DNA from: Propionispira arboris
GTDB lineage: Bacteria > Bacillota > Negativicutes > Selenomonadales > Selenomonadaceae
NCBI RefSeq assembly: GCF_900109225.1
Contig: NZ_FNZK01000018.1
Coordinates: 51,021 to 115,020 of the forward strand
Length of the DNA: 64,000 nucleotides
Reading direction: 5' to 3'
Shown here: positions 17,685 through 25,713 of the stretch, piece by piece
Numbering within the stretch: the stretch's first letter is position 1
How the letters are laid out: each line of letters begins with the position of its first letter
Program-made: the position numbers and the translations under genes
Notes under the pieces: generated by a model
Told to the model about the DNA's origin: nothing
What the model saw: only the letters and a program-made list of their open reading frames with translations
The model's database searches: none

Positions 17685-18577
17685 TGAATATTGCCGAAAA
17701 AAAGGATTTTATGAAGTCGTGACTCTTACTGCTGCCTTCAATCGTTTTAATTTTTATATTTCTTTTTTTACCATTAATGTACACGTTATATCTTAGTTTT
17801 TTCGATTGGAATATGATTCGTCCCGATAAAGAGTTTGTAGGTCTGAAAAATTATATTGATCTATTTATGAATCCAGTATTTTATAAAGTATTAAAGAACA
17901 CCTTTCTATATATTCTGATTTTAGCAATCGTTAATTGTGCTATTCCGTATATATTTGCGTTTGTTTGTCACTTTGTTTTTGAAAGATTTAAAGAATTTTA
18001 TAAGATCGCAATCTTTATGCCGGCTTTTATTTCATTGGTGGTTGGCTCCATGATATTTATGTGGATATTGAATCCACTTTCTGGACCAGTGGCACTCCTG
18101 CTACGAAATTTTTCTATAACATTACCTGTTTGGAATATTACGGAAGGACTGGCCATTGTTGTAATTAGCCTGATTACGTCTTGGCGGGTATTTGGCTATA
18201 ATTTCATTATTTTATATGCAGCAGTAAGTGGTATAGCTCCTGATGTTATTGAAGCAGCGAAGTTAGACAATGTTCCTTTATACAAGGTATTTAAAGATAT
18301 TGTTATGCCAATGAGCAGCGCCACAGGGCTCTATATATTTGTTATAACTACTGTGATGGGGCTTCAATATATTTATACGCCTATCAGCGTTTTAACCAAA
18401 GGCGGTCCGAATGATGGCAGTTCTAATTTGCTTTACTTATCATATCATGAAGCTTTTGTGGTGTTCAATTCAGGGAATTCGGCCGCAATATCAATGGTTA
18501 CTATTATACTATTTGCAATTTTCATTGTAATTTTGTTTAAGTTTGTAGAAAGCAGGGTTCATTATGAAAACGAATAA
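17684..18577 (+). pseudogene. ABC sugar permease, UgpA/MalF type, broken 5' end
   Basis: From ATG 17777 the frame encodes an otherwise normal binding-protein-dependent permease, including the ATPase-contact loop (EAAKLDNVPLYKVFKDIVMP). It lacks the first transmembrane helix and has no ribosome site. The missing part is present upstream in other frames: MNIAEK from ATG 17684, then MKS, an in-frame TGA at 17719 and LLLLPSIVLIFIF, then a return to the ATG-17777 frame. One A fewer than expected near 17697-17702 and one T too many near 17758-17769 explain the shifts. So there are three lesions in about 90 bases. It is either a decaying gene or an assembly problem in homopolymers. Confidence 0.78.
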
Positions 18578-19388
18578 ATTAGTGCAGTTATTATGGCACG
18601 TTGCTTTTATAATAACCGTGCTCATTTTGCTTTACCCTATATTGTTTGCTATAGCTAATTCGTTTAAAACGAATGCAGCGGCGTTCGCTGCTATTCTTAG
18701 ATTATTTCCAGTCGAGCCTGTAGTGGATAATTATTTGGCTTTGTTTGATAAAATCCCCTTGGTTCATATTATTACGAATACGTTTACGGTTGCTGCGATT
18801 ATAACAATGGTAAAATTAATAACTGCATTTTGTGCGGCTTATGCGTTAGTTTTTATTCCAGTGCGAGGCAGTAAAGTATTGTATTTTTTATTTTTACTTT
18901 CAATGTTTGTTCCTTTTACAGCTACGATGATTCCAAATTATTTGACGGTTTCAGCTATGAATCTAAACGATACTTTGATGGGCGTTATACTGCCTCAACT
19001 GGTAACTGGATCCGGAATATTTTTATTGCATCAAACAATGAAAACGATACCGATCGCCATTATTGATGCGGTAAAACTAGATGATATTGGTCATTTTAAG
19101 ATTATGAAAGATATTGTATTACCACTTTTGAAACCACAAATCATCTCTACTGGAATTTGGCTATTCATTGGTGCCTGGAATGAATATGTTTGGCCGCAAT
19201 TAATCTTGAAAACGAAAGAAAACTATACATTGCCGTTGGCTTTACAATTATTTGTTAGCGAAGAAAAGGGATCAAATTTTGCCCTGATAATGGCTATGTC
19301 GGTTGTTACCATGATTATACCATTGCTGTTATATTTGATTTTCCAACGTCAAATCATAGGGACATTTACTTCGTCAGGTATAAAATAA
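18564..19388 (+). CDS. ABC sugar permease, UgpE/MalG type
   Basis: A 274-residue inner-membrane permease with about six helices. The ATPase-contact loop is recognisable as DAVKLDDIGHFKIMKDIVLPLLKPQ near residue 170. The gene overlaps the end of the preceding permease by 14 bases, so the two are translationally coupled. It seems intact, unlike its partner; without a full first permease the heterodimer may not assemble. A UgpE-like role in glycerol-phosphate uptake is inferred from the operon. Confidence 0.87.
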   Translation: MKTNKLVQLLWHVAFIITVLILLYPILFAIANSFKTNAAAFAAILRLFPVEPVVDNYLALFDKIPLVHIITNTFTVAAIITMVKLITAFCAAYALVFIPVRGSKVLYFLFLLSMFVPFTATMIPNYLTVSAMNLNDTLMGVILPQLVTGSGIFLLHQTMKTIPIAIIDAVKLDDIGHFKIMKDIVLPLLKPQIISTGIWLFIGAWNEYVWPQLILKTKENYTLPLALQLFVSEEKGSNFALIMAMSVVTMIIPLLLYLIFQRQIIGTFTSSGIK

Positions 19389-19398
19389 AGGAGAAATT

Positions 19399-20508
19399 AT
19401 GGGAAAAGAAATCGTATTTGATAATGTAAGAAAGAAATACAAGGATATAGAGATTATTCCTAATATGAATTTTCGTGTAGAACCAGGAGAACGACTGATT
19501 TTATTGGGTCCGTCCGGTTGCGGGAAATCAACAATATTGAGAATGATTGCGGGTTTTGAATTTGTAACAGAAGGTGAAATTCGCCTGGATGGTCAAGTTG
19601 TAAACGATGTTCCTAGTGGTAAACGGAATATAGCGATGGTCTTTCAAAACTATGCGTTGTACCCTCATATGACGGTTCTTCAAAATATTACATATGGGCT
19701 AAAAGCAAATAAAGTTCCTTTGACTGAGATTGAAAATCGTGTAGATCTTGCCCTGGATATTGTAGAGTTAAAGGGATATGAGAACCGAAAACCCCATGAA
19801 TTATCAGGCGGACAGCGTCAAAGGGTGGCTTTGGCTAGAGCTATCGTAAAAAAATGTGAATATTTACTACTGGATGAACCATTATCTAATTTAGATGCAA
19901 AGCTTCGGGTGTCGGCACGAAAACATTTATTAAATATTCATGAGAAATTTGGACAGACGTTCATTTATGTAACGCACGATCAGATTGAGGCAATGACCTT
20001 GGGACAAAAAATTGTCCTTATTAATGAAGGTGAAATTCAGATGTTTGATACGCCTGAACATATTTATAATAGGCCGGCTAACGTATTTACTGCTCAGTTT
20101 ATTGGTTCACCTCCGATGAGTGTTATTGAGGCAAGATATGAAAATGGAAAAATGTATTTTGGAAATCAGGAATATCAATTGGATCAGCAGTGGGTCGATT
20201 TTCTAAAAAATTATACAAAAAAGACAATACTCTTTGGTATTCGTCCGGAGCATTTGGAAATAAGCGTAAGTTATATGGACAATAGTTTGGTTGGAGTTGT
20301 GAATTACATTGAAACGCAAGGAAAAGATTATGGTGTTTATCTACAACTTAATAATCATGAAGTTGTAGCTTTGAGTGAACGAAAAAATTGGACTGTTGGA
20401 GGGGAAAAATATATACGACCAATGCAGACAGAACTGCATTTATTCGACCCGGATAGTCGGCTTAATTTAGGCTATCCAGAAACGATGACAAGTCGATATG
20501 ATCGTTAA
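19399..20508 (+). CDS. ABC transporter ATPase, UgpC/MalK type
   Basis: A 369-residue nucleotide-binding subunit. Walker A is GPSGCGKST near residue 38, the Q-loop VFQNYALYPHMT follows, the signature is LSGGQRQRVALARAI, and Walker B is LLLDEPLSNLDA. After about residue 240 there is a C-terminal TOBE-type regulatory domain, as in MalK/UgpC. It powers the transporter encoded upstream, 10 bases from the second permease gene with AAAGGAG before the ATG. Confidence 0.92.
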   Translation: MGKEIVFDNVRKKYKDIEIIPNMNFRVEPGERLILLGPSGCGKSTILRMIAGFEFVTEGEIRLDGQVVNDVPSGKRNIAMVFQNYALYPHMTVLQNITYGLKANKVPLTEIENRVDLALDIVELKGYENRKPHELSGGQRQRVALARAIVKKCEYLLLDEPLSNLDAKLRVSARKHLLNIHEKFGQTFIYVTHDQIEAMTLGQKIVLINEGEIQMFDTPEHIYNRPANVFTAQFIGSPPMSVIEARYENGKMYFGNQEYQLDQQWVDFLKNYTKKTILFGIRPEHLEISVSYMDNSLVGVVNYIETQGKDYGVYLQLNNHEVVALSERKNWTVGGEKYIRPMQTELHLFDPDSRLNLGYPETMTSRYDR

Positions 20509-20544
20509 AGTTATATAGAATATAAATTTGGAGGGAAAGATAAA

Positions 20545-21381
20545 ATGAAAATAGCTTTGATTGGGGATTTACATTATCCTAGTAAAAATGGTGTGACAAA
20601 ACCGATAGAACAAAAAATATTACAAGCAAGAGATGAGTTCTTTCCTTATTTTTTGAATCAGTTTTTTTCAGAACAGGTAGATTTTCATATTGCTTTAGGT
20701 GATTTAACTAATTTTGGGAAAGCTGATGAATACAAAGAAGTTTATCAATTCATAAGGCAGTATGATTCGAATTTTGTTCATGTAATTGGCAATCATGACC
20801 TATATCAAATGGGATATGATGCTGTACAAGATTTTACAAAGCAGAAACCATATGATTTTATGGAAAAAGATGGTGCTATTTATGTAAGACTAGCCACGGC
20901 AAGAGAATTATCGCCTGATAACTATGGCGGCAGCCTTGATGATCAGCAGCTATTATGGTTAGAAAAAATTATTCATCAATCCAGAACGAAACCGGTTATC
21001 ATTTTTGCTCATCATCCGCTTGTAGACACAACTAAATTTTCGAATCGTGATATGTATTCTATTGACCCAGCTATCGATATGTGGTCGATATTATCACAAA
21101 AAAAAGGAAAGGGATTCTATCTTAATGGACATACTCATGTAAATGACATTAGAAAAAAAGAACAGTGGAATTTCTGCCAATGTTGTGCCGTAATGGATTT
21201 TCCTTCTATACGTATTTTAACAATCGAAGCGGGACAGATATCATTTTCTACGAAAGAAATTTTACTCTCAGAGAGAATGAAAGAAAATCTGTTGATTTTG
21301 AAAAATGGTGTGGAAGCGTTTGTTTCAGAGCCCAATGCTTCTGAAATAACTTCAATTAGAGAACTTACCGTGTGTTTTTAA
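20545..21381 (+). CDS. Calcineurin-like metallophosphoesterase
   Basis: A 278-residue phosphoesterase. Metal-binding motifs appear in order: GDLHYP near residue 7, GDLTNFG near 52, GNHD near 80, HHPL near 153 and GHTHVND near 190. The family includes GpdQ and CpdA-like phosphodiesterases. As the last gene of the operon it may split an imported glycerophosphodiester, giving glycerol phosphate for the HAD phosphatase. There is no signal peptide, so it should act in the cytoplasm. A GGAGGG site lies upstream of the ATG. Confidence 0.83.
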   Translation: MKIALIGDLHYPSKNGVTKPIEQKILQARDEFFPYFLNQFFSEQVDFHIALGDLTNFGKADEYKEVYQFIRQYDSNFVHVIGNHDLYQMGYDAVQDFTKQKPYDFMEKDGAIYVRLATARELSPDNYGGSLDDQQLLWLEKIIHQSRTKPVIIFAHHPLVDTTKFSNRDMYSIDPAIDMWSILSQKKGKGFYLNGHTHVNDIRKKEQWNFCQCCAVMDFPSIRILTIEAGQISFSTKEILLSERMKENLLILKNGVEAFVSEPNASEITSIRELTVCF

Positions 21382-21414
21382 TAGAAACACATAAAGAAAA
21401 AAATACTAAAAAGA

Positions 21415-21455
21415 AACAGCCATGGAAAAAGAGTTTTTCCATGGCTGTTCCTTTT
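21415..21455 (+). terminator. Intrinsic terminator of phosphate-ester operon
   Basis: A 16-bp perfect stem (21415-21430 with 21434-21449) is followed by CCTTTTTG. Its CAGCCATGG core recurs in the terminators at 14350 and 29325. Confidence 0.9.
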
Positions 21456-21605
21456 TGTGTGCCTATATACTGTTTTCAAGCTCCGTATGTCATAATATTT
21501 TATTAGTTAGATTCAATTTTTATAAAGTGTAAGTTGTCAGATTAGAATCTATAGCGAAAGCAGCGGATGCACTTGGTTATATACACCGAATTTGGCACAA
21601 CAGTA

Positions 21606-21884
21606 TCAATTATCCCACTGATGATGATGGTGATGATGATGCGGAGGAGGCGGCGGTGGCCCATCAGGCCCATCAGGAGGAATTGGAGGAGGTGGAGGCG
21701 GACCATCAGGCCCGGCAGGAGGCGGTGGTCCATCAGGTCCACCTGACCCCCTATCATAAAATTGAACTTGGGCTGGACTATTATCTGCATGAAATGGAGA
21801 AGCTTCTGTAATACCAGCTACAAAACCAACTTGAATTACAGCTATAAGCGTAAGTAAGGTGATTTTTTTTGCTAAACTTTTCAT
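21606..21884 (-). CDS. Small secreted Pro/Gly/Asp-rich protein with His tail
   Basis: A 92-residue protein I do not recognise. It begins at ATG 21884 with an AAGGTGG site and has a signal peptide (basic start, LLTLIAVIQVGFVAGITEAS). The mature part is low in complexity: repeated GPDGPPPP units and then a run of seven His before the C-terminal QWDN. Such a tail could bind Zn, Ni or Cu; that is inference. The G+C-rich proline codons contrast with the AT-rich surroundings. Five 11-bp repeats sit upstream of its promoter region. Confidence 0.75.
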   Translation of the reverse strand: MKSLAKKITLLTLIAVIQVGFVAGITEASPFHADNSPAQVQFYDRGSGGPDGPPPPAGPDGPPPPPPIPPDGPDGPPPPPPHHHHHHHQWDN

Positions 21885-22217
21885 AATTAACGCCACCTTA
21901 AACTTTTTGCGGAAGATAAATAAAATCATATACCTTCTCTACGCATAATAATATATCTTTAAAATTTGAATATGATTTGGAAGGTATTTGAATAAAATTT
22001 GAAAATTATTTGAATTAGCTTTTTTACTGACAGGTAAACAGTATAGTAGCAGCAATAATTATCGATAGTAAGTATATACATAGTAAACAAAGGTAATCTG
22101 TTCTTTTTATCCGCTTGTATGTAAGTTGTATTTTTCTGCTTTTTACTTGAAATCATAGGATGCAAGGTTTATACTTGTATAAAAATTAATTATTTTTTGA
22201 TAAATTTAGACATGGAA
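21885..22217. other. Non-coding stretch between secreted peptide and acetyltransferase
   Basis: It holds the promoter region of the secreted peptide with five direct repeats (21964-22014) and, further right, the likely promoter of the acetyltransferase gene. No gene was seen in it. Confidence 0.6.
21964..22014 (-). promoter_or_regulatory. Five ATTTGAA direct repeats with 11-bp period
   Basis: ATTTGAA starts at 21964, 21986, 21997 and 22008, and ATTTGGA at 21975; every step is exactly 11 bases. Read on the minus strand this is TTCAAAT-N4 repeated. One helical turn between copies is typical of OmpR/PhoB-family response-regulator sites. The array lies about 80 bases upstream of the secreted peptide start, near where its -35 region would be. 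Confidence 0.75.
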
Positions 22218-22248
22218 ATTGGTATAGATAGGAGGTATCAATACCAAT
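22218..22248 (+). promoter_or_regulatory. Hairpin around the ribosome site of the CAT-family gene
   Basis: ATTGGTAT (22218-22225) is perfectly complementary to 22241-22248, which ends just before the ATG at 22249. The GGAGG site is in the 15-base loop. This may modulate translation. Confidence 0.6.
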
Positions 22249-22899
22249 ATGAAGGCAGAGTTTCACGCCATTGATATGGAAACATGGCCAAGAGCGCAAA
22301 CATATAATTATTTTACGGAAATGGTTACAACGACTACATATTCTATTACGGTAACGTTGGATGTTACAATACTTAGACATATATTGAAAAGTAAAAAAAT
22401 TAAATTTTTCCCTACATATCTTTATCTAATAACACGATCTATAGGAAAACAACAGGAATTTCGGATGGCACTTCAAGATGGTGTATTAGGGTATTGGGAC
22501 TATTTGACGCCGTATTATCCAGTGCTTCATGATGATAAAACAATCACATTTATTTGTACCGAATATAATGAAGATTTCAGAATTTTTTATAAAAATTGTG
22601 TTGCAGATATGGAACATTATCAAAAAAGTCATGGTATTATGTCCGTAAAAGCGGCATCTAATAATTATATTATAGCTTCTATTCCATGGTTTAGTTTCAA
22701 TAGTTTATCTATGCATTTGCAAAATGCTAACAACTATTATGCACCAATTTTTGAATCAGGAGGCTTTACGGAAAAAGATGGTGAAACTACGATGCCTTTA
22801 TCTATTACCGTTAATCATGCTGCGATTGATGGCTATCATATAAAGGTATTTTTAGAAGAATTAAAGAACACATTGAATCATCCTGAAAAATGGCTGTAA
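22249..22899 (+). CDS. Chloramphenicol acetyltransferase-family protein
   Basis: A 216-residue protein of the type A CAT fold. The catalytic motif near the C-terminus reads NHAAIDGYH, where the usual motif is HHAVCDGYH; the reactive His and the Asp-Gly remain. Other family features are the early FHAIDMETWPR and the FFPTYLYLITRSIG region. CAT-like proteins acetylate chloramphenicol or other acceptors, and divergent chromosomal members often lack resistance activity. The gene stands alone between two intergenic regions. Resistance cannot be concluded from sequence. Confidence 0.85.
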   Translation: MKAEFHAIDMETWPRAQTYNYFTEMVTTTTYSITVTLDVTILRHILKSKKIKFFPTYLYLITRSIGKQQEFRMALQDGVLGYWDYLTPYYPVLHDDKTITFICTEYNEDFRIFYKNCVADMEHYQKSHGIMSVKAASNNYIIASIPWFSFNSLSMHLQNANNYYAPIFESGGFTEKDGETTMPLSITVNHAAIDGYHIKVFLEELKNTLNHPEKWL

Positions 22900-23190
22900 T
22901 CAGATATTATAATTATCAGAGACAGAACACTAAGCATAATAATCTTTATAATTAAAAAAAACGACTGTTTTTTAGTAGTCGGGTTCACGTCATTCTATGT
23001 GTTTGTGCGTGAATTTTCCAAGAGATGAAAAGACGATATACATTAGGTACTCACAAGCCTAATGTATATCGTCTTTTTTGTACAGTTTATTTTTTTGCAT
23101 TCCTTTGTAGTTGAATAGGATTCACTTTAAAGAGCGGTATTAAATTATTATAGCATGGTATAACTCGACGAAAAATATAAAAGGATAATT
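22900..23190. other. Short non-coding stretch with terminator
   Basis: Apart from the strong terminator at 23028-23077 and a small dyad CGACT/AGTCG (near 22963-22982), nothing was recognised. Confidence 0.5.
23028..23077. terminator. Strong bidirectional terminator
   Basis: Twenty bases (23028-23047) pair perfectly with 23058-23077 around a 10-base loop. Both sides have A/T runs, so it can stop the CAT-family gene and transcripts from the right. Confidence 0.88.
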
Positions 23191-23409
23191 CTATCTTCGT
23201 TCTTTAATTTCACTTTTACCTACAAGATAATCAATGGATACGTCAAAATAATCAGCTATAAAAAGAAGCAGTTTAAAATTTGGTGTTGAGGCATTTATTT
23301 CATAGTTTTGATAAGAGCGTTCATTTATATTCAGTATTTTTGCAATTTCTTTTTGTGTAAGTTTTTTGTTGTTTCGTAATAACTTAAGACGATCAGCAAA
23401 TGTTGCCAT
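23191..23409 (-). CDS. Small XRE-family DNA-binding protein
   Basis: A 72-residue protein made almost entirely of one helix-turn-helix domain of the Cro/C1 type (RNNKKLTQKEIAKILNINER, then YQNYEINASTPNFKLLLFIA). The ATG at 23409 is preceded by TAGGAG. It has no effector domain. A perfect dyad CGAAAATTATTTTCG at 23478-23492 lies upstream and may be its own operator. Target genes are unknown. Confidence 0.85.
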   Translation of the reverse strand: MATFADRLKLLRNNKKLTQKEIAKILNINERSYQNYEINASTPNFKLLLFIADYFDVSIDYLVGKSEIKERR

Positions 23410-23719
23410 AAAAAACACTCCTAAATATAATATTCCATATTGACACGAAAATAAATTGCGTGTATTATATATTTATACGAAAATTATTTTCGCGAAAAGT
23501 AAAAATTACACGATAGAAATAGGGGAGAGTACTTATTTACTCAGTTAGAGTGATGCAATTTTAATAAGGAATAGCGAGTTTTGAATTATAGGTATAGGTA
23601 CGCGATTATTATTAAATTATTATATCATTATATCATGGAGCCATCATAGTGAGAATAAAAGATGAAGAAATTTAGTAGGGATGCTTTGAAAATTTATCGG
23701 TGATTATAACGGACTACAT
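23410..23719. other. Non-coding stretch between two XRE genes
   Basis: A forward promoter (TTGACA 23440-23445, 17 bases, TATTAT 23463-23468) faces right, where no gene is seen up to 23719; a small RNA is possible but unsupported. The dyad at 23478-23492 is the only other clear element. Confidence 0.5.
23478..23492. promoter_or_regulatory. Dyad CGAAAATTATTTTCG, likely XRE operator
   Basis: Perfect 7-base arms around a single T. It lies about 70 bases upstream of the XRE start at 23409 and just downstream of a rightward promoter, a fitting place for autoregulation. Confidence 0.6.
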
Positions 23720-24052
23720 TTATTTATGATTTTTTATCCCGTGTTTATGGAGCACATAGTCTTTGATGATATCCAGCTCTTCTTTGACGGGGTCCGGTAG
23801 ATAATCAAGTTCGCTTTCCGCACAGGTTGTGATGGAAGGTTCAGTATCTGTAAAAAATTCAGCTAACGATATATTGAGACCCTCACAAATTTTATAAATC
23901 GTAACGACTTGGGGATTACGGCTTTTTCCGTTCACGATGCTATCAAGGGTAGATTGAGTTAGACCCGATAAATCAGCTAATTTATTAATCGTAAGGCCTT
24001 TTTCTTTGCAGAGTTCCATAATTCGTGCGGCAATTTTAGCGGTGATATCCAT
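23720..24052 (-). CDS. XRE-family regulator with C-terminal extension
   Basis: A 110-residue protein. Residues 5-68 form a Cro/C1 helix-turn-helix (TINKLADLSGLTQSTLDSIV), followed by about 40 acidic residues without a known domain. It is transcribed away from the next XRE gene, and both promoters contain TATCGTTAT (24078-24086 and 24143-24151). That arrangement resembles a two-repressor switch. The target is not known. Confidence 0.85.
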   Translation of the reverse strand: MDITAKIAARIMELCKEKGLTINKLADLSGLTQSTLDSIVNGKSRNPQVVTIYKICEGLNISLAEFFTDTEPSITTCAESELDYLPDPVKEELDIIKDYVLHKHGIKNHK

Positions 24053-24124
24053 AATCTCTATCTCCTTTTTAACGTGTTATCGTTATTTTAACATAAATAA
24101 ATTTAAATAGTTACCGACATAGCA

Positions 24125-24153
24125 TTGACTTATAAACGCCATATCGTTATAAT
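24125..24153 (+). promoter_or_regulatory. Promoter with TATCGTTAT element
   Basis: TTGACT (24125-24130), 17 bases, TATAAT (24148-24153). The element TATCGTTAT overlaps the -10 box and recurs in front of the divergent XRE gene. It shows that the gene to the right begins at 24176 and not at the TTG of the -35 box. Confidence 0.75.
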
Positions 24154-24175
24154 GACATTTGAGGGGGGAATGAAA

Positions 24176-24400
24176 ATGACCTTTGGACAAAATTTACGAG
24201 GAATTCGGCAGGCAAAAAAGTTTTCGCAAACCAAGCTTTTTCAGAAAACAGGATTTCCACAAACTACAATCAGCGATTGGGAAAATGATAAATATTTCCC
24301 GAATATTATCGAGGCACAGAAACTTGCTCGTGCCCTGCATGTAAAAATTTCTACGTTGTTAAAGGATACCTTTCAATTCCCAAAAAATGAGGTGGCTTAA
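24176..24400 (+). CDS. Small XRE-family DNA-binding protein
   Basis: A 74-residue Cro/C1 helix-turn-helix protein (QNLRGIRQAKKFSQTKLFQK, TTISDWENDKYFPNIIEAQK). The ATG at 24176 is chosen for its GAGGGGGG site seven bases upstream and a promoter just before it; ATG 24170 is too close to that site. It is divergent from the XRE gene at 23720-24052. Confidence 0.82.
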   Translation: MTFGQNLRGIRQAKKFSQTKLFQKTGFPQTTISDWENDKYFPNIIEAQKLARALHVKISTLLKDTFQFPKNEVA

Positions 24401-24513
24401 GGAGGGGATGCAGCCATTTTATCTTCGTATTTTACTTAAGTATAACAATAATATTCAGGAAATTCAGATTTTTGTAAATTAAAAGATCCATTTTACGTGC
24501 TGAGGCAACTGGC

Positions 24514-24771
24514 ATGAGAAAACCAAAACATTGGGGTGAAAAAATGATACGGGAATTGGTACTTTATATAAAAAGTGAACGTATGGCACAAAGTCTTACC
24601 ATGGGAGAATTGGCTTTGAAAAGCGGTGTTAGTCAAAAGCATATATCCAATATTGAAAATAAAAAAGTGATGCCGACGATTGAAACTTTACAAAAACTGG
24701 CGCGGGCTTTAGGTTTTGATATTGCCTTGCAGGTAAAAGTCCGCAAATATTCCAAGAAGAAGGATGGATAA
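24514..24771 (+). CDS. Small XRE-family DNA-binding protein
   Basis: An 85-residue HipB-like helix-turn-helix protein (MGELALKSGVSQKHISNIEN, then MPTIETLQKLARALGFDI). An alternative start at ATG 24544, with GGGGTGA upstream, would give 75 residues and still include the whole domain. No HipA-like kinase follows. It is the nearest regulator to the PTS operon, which begins 195 bases later, and could control it, but nothing in the sequence proves that. Confidence 0.8.
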   Translation: MRKPKHWGEKMIRELVLYIKSERMAQSLTMGELALKSGVSQKHISNIENKKVMPTIETLQKLARALGFDIALQVKVRKYSKKKDG

Positions 24772-24966
24772 TACCACATGGCTTTGTGGGATGAAATGAA
24801 AAATAAAATCGGAAAATTCTGTCAAATTAAATGAGTGCTTACTGGTTGTACTGAAATTTGAGGAGGTGATGTGCAAACGGTGACTCTTCATAAAAAATCA
24901 AAGGAAGGAGGAGCGTTGAGAAACGATTTTTGCAGGTAAATTTAATCAATTGGAGGGATTTTATTT

Positions 24967-25713
24967 ATGTTATCAGCAATTTTGGTAGCAATTATTGCTA
25001 CCATGAGTACTTGGTGGGTAAGCCATGTTATAACGAGGACTTGGTTATATCCTTTGTGGGCAGGTTTTCTTGTGGCACTAGCGATGGGGCAGCCGGTTGA
25101 AGGTATGAAGGCGGCGGCTTATATTCAGCTTACGTATTTGGGATGGATTACGGCAGGTGGGACGATGCCAGGGAATCTTATGGTTGCAGGTGTTTTCGGG
25201 ACAGCTTTGACGCTTGTTTCGGGGGCCGATCCAAGTCTTGCCCCAACGTTTGCGGTACCGTTTAGTTTGTTGGGGATTTTATCGTTTCAAGCTTATATGA
25301 CCATCAATAGTATTTGGATTCACAAAGCCGATAAATATGCTCTTGAAGGAGACTTAACAAAACTTCGGTTTATGAATTATGTACCATCGGGGATTTTGAG
25401 TTTTATCTTAAATGGTATTCCGGCCTTTATTTTAGTTTATTATGGCGGTGATGTGACAACCAGGGCTTTGGCGGCGATTCCAACGTCTATTATTACAGCG
25501 TTTTCTGTAGTCGGAGCTTTAATGCCGGCACTTGGGATTGCGATGCTGCTGAGTTATCTGAGTAAAAAGAAGATTGTTGGATTTTTCTTTGCGGGTTATT
25601 TTCTGACGGTTTATCTTCATTTGGATACAATGGCAATTACGATTTTTGCCGCGATTATTGGTGTTCTTATTTATTTCTTTACGACGGATAAGAAAACGGG
25701 GGTGGCTGAATAA
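24967..25713 (+). CDS. Mannose-family PTS permease subunit IIC
   Basis: A 248-residue membrane protein of the mannose/fructose/sorbose PTS family. The conserved signature QPVEGMKAAAYIQLTYLGWI near residue 38 is followed by GGTMPGNLMVAG. IIC forms the sugar channel with IID. A TTGGAGGG site precedes the ATG, and the stop codon overlaps the ATG of the IID gene. The order IIC-IID-IIA-IIB is less common than IIA/IIB first. Confidence 0.93.
   Translation: MLSAILVAIIATMSTWWVSHVITRTWLYPLWAGFLVALAMGQPVEGMKAAAYIQLTYLGWITAGGTMPGNLMVAGVFGTALTLVSGADPSLAPTFAVPFSLLGILSFQAYMTINSIWIHKADKYALEGDLTKLRFMNYVPSGILSFILNGIPAFILVYYGGDVTTRALAAIPTSIITAFSVVGALMPALGIAMLLSYLSKKKIVGFFFAGYFLTVYLHLDTMAITIFAAIIGVLIYFFTTDKKTGVAE

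Noticed and set aside
23191..24771. Prophage immunity region
   Set aside because: Four XRE genes suggest it, but there is no integrase, structural gene or attachment repeat around them.
24772..24966. HipA-like toxin gene or remnant after the HipB-like regulator
   Set aside because: Only short frames of under 20 codons exist before the PTS gene and none resembles HipA.
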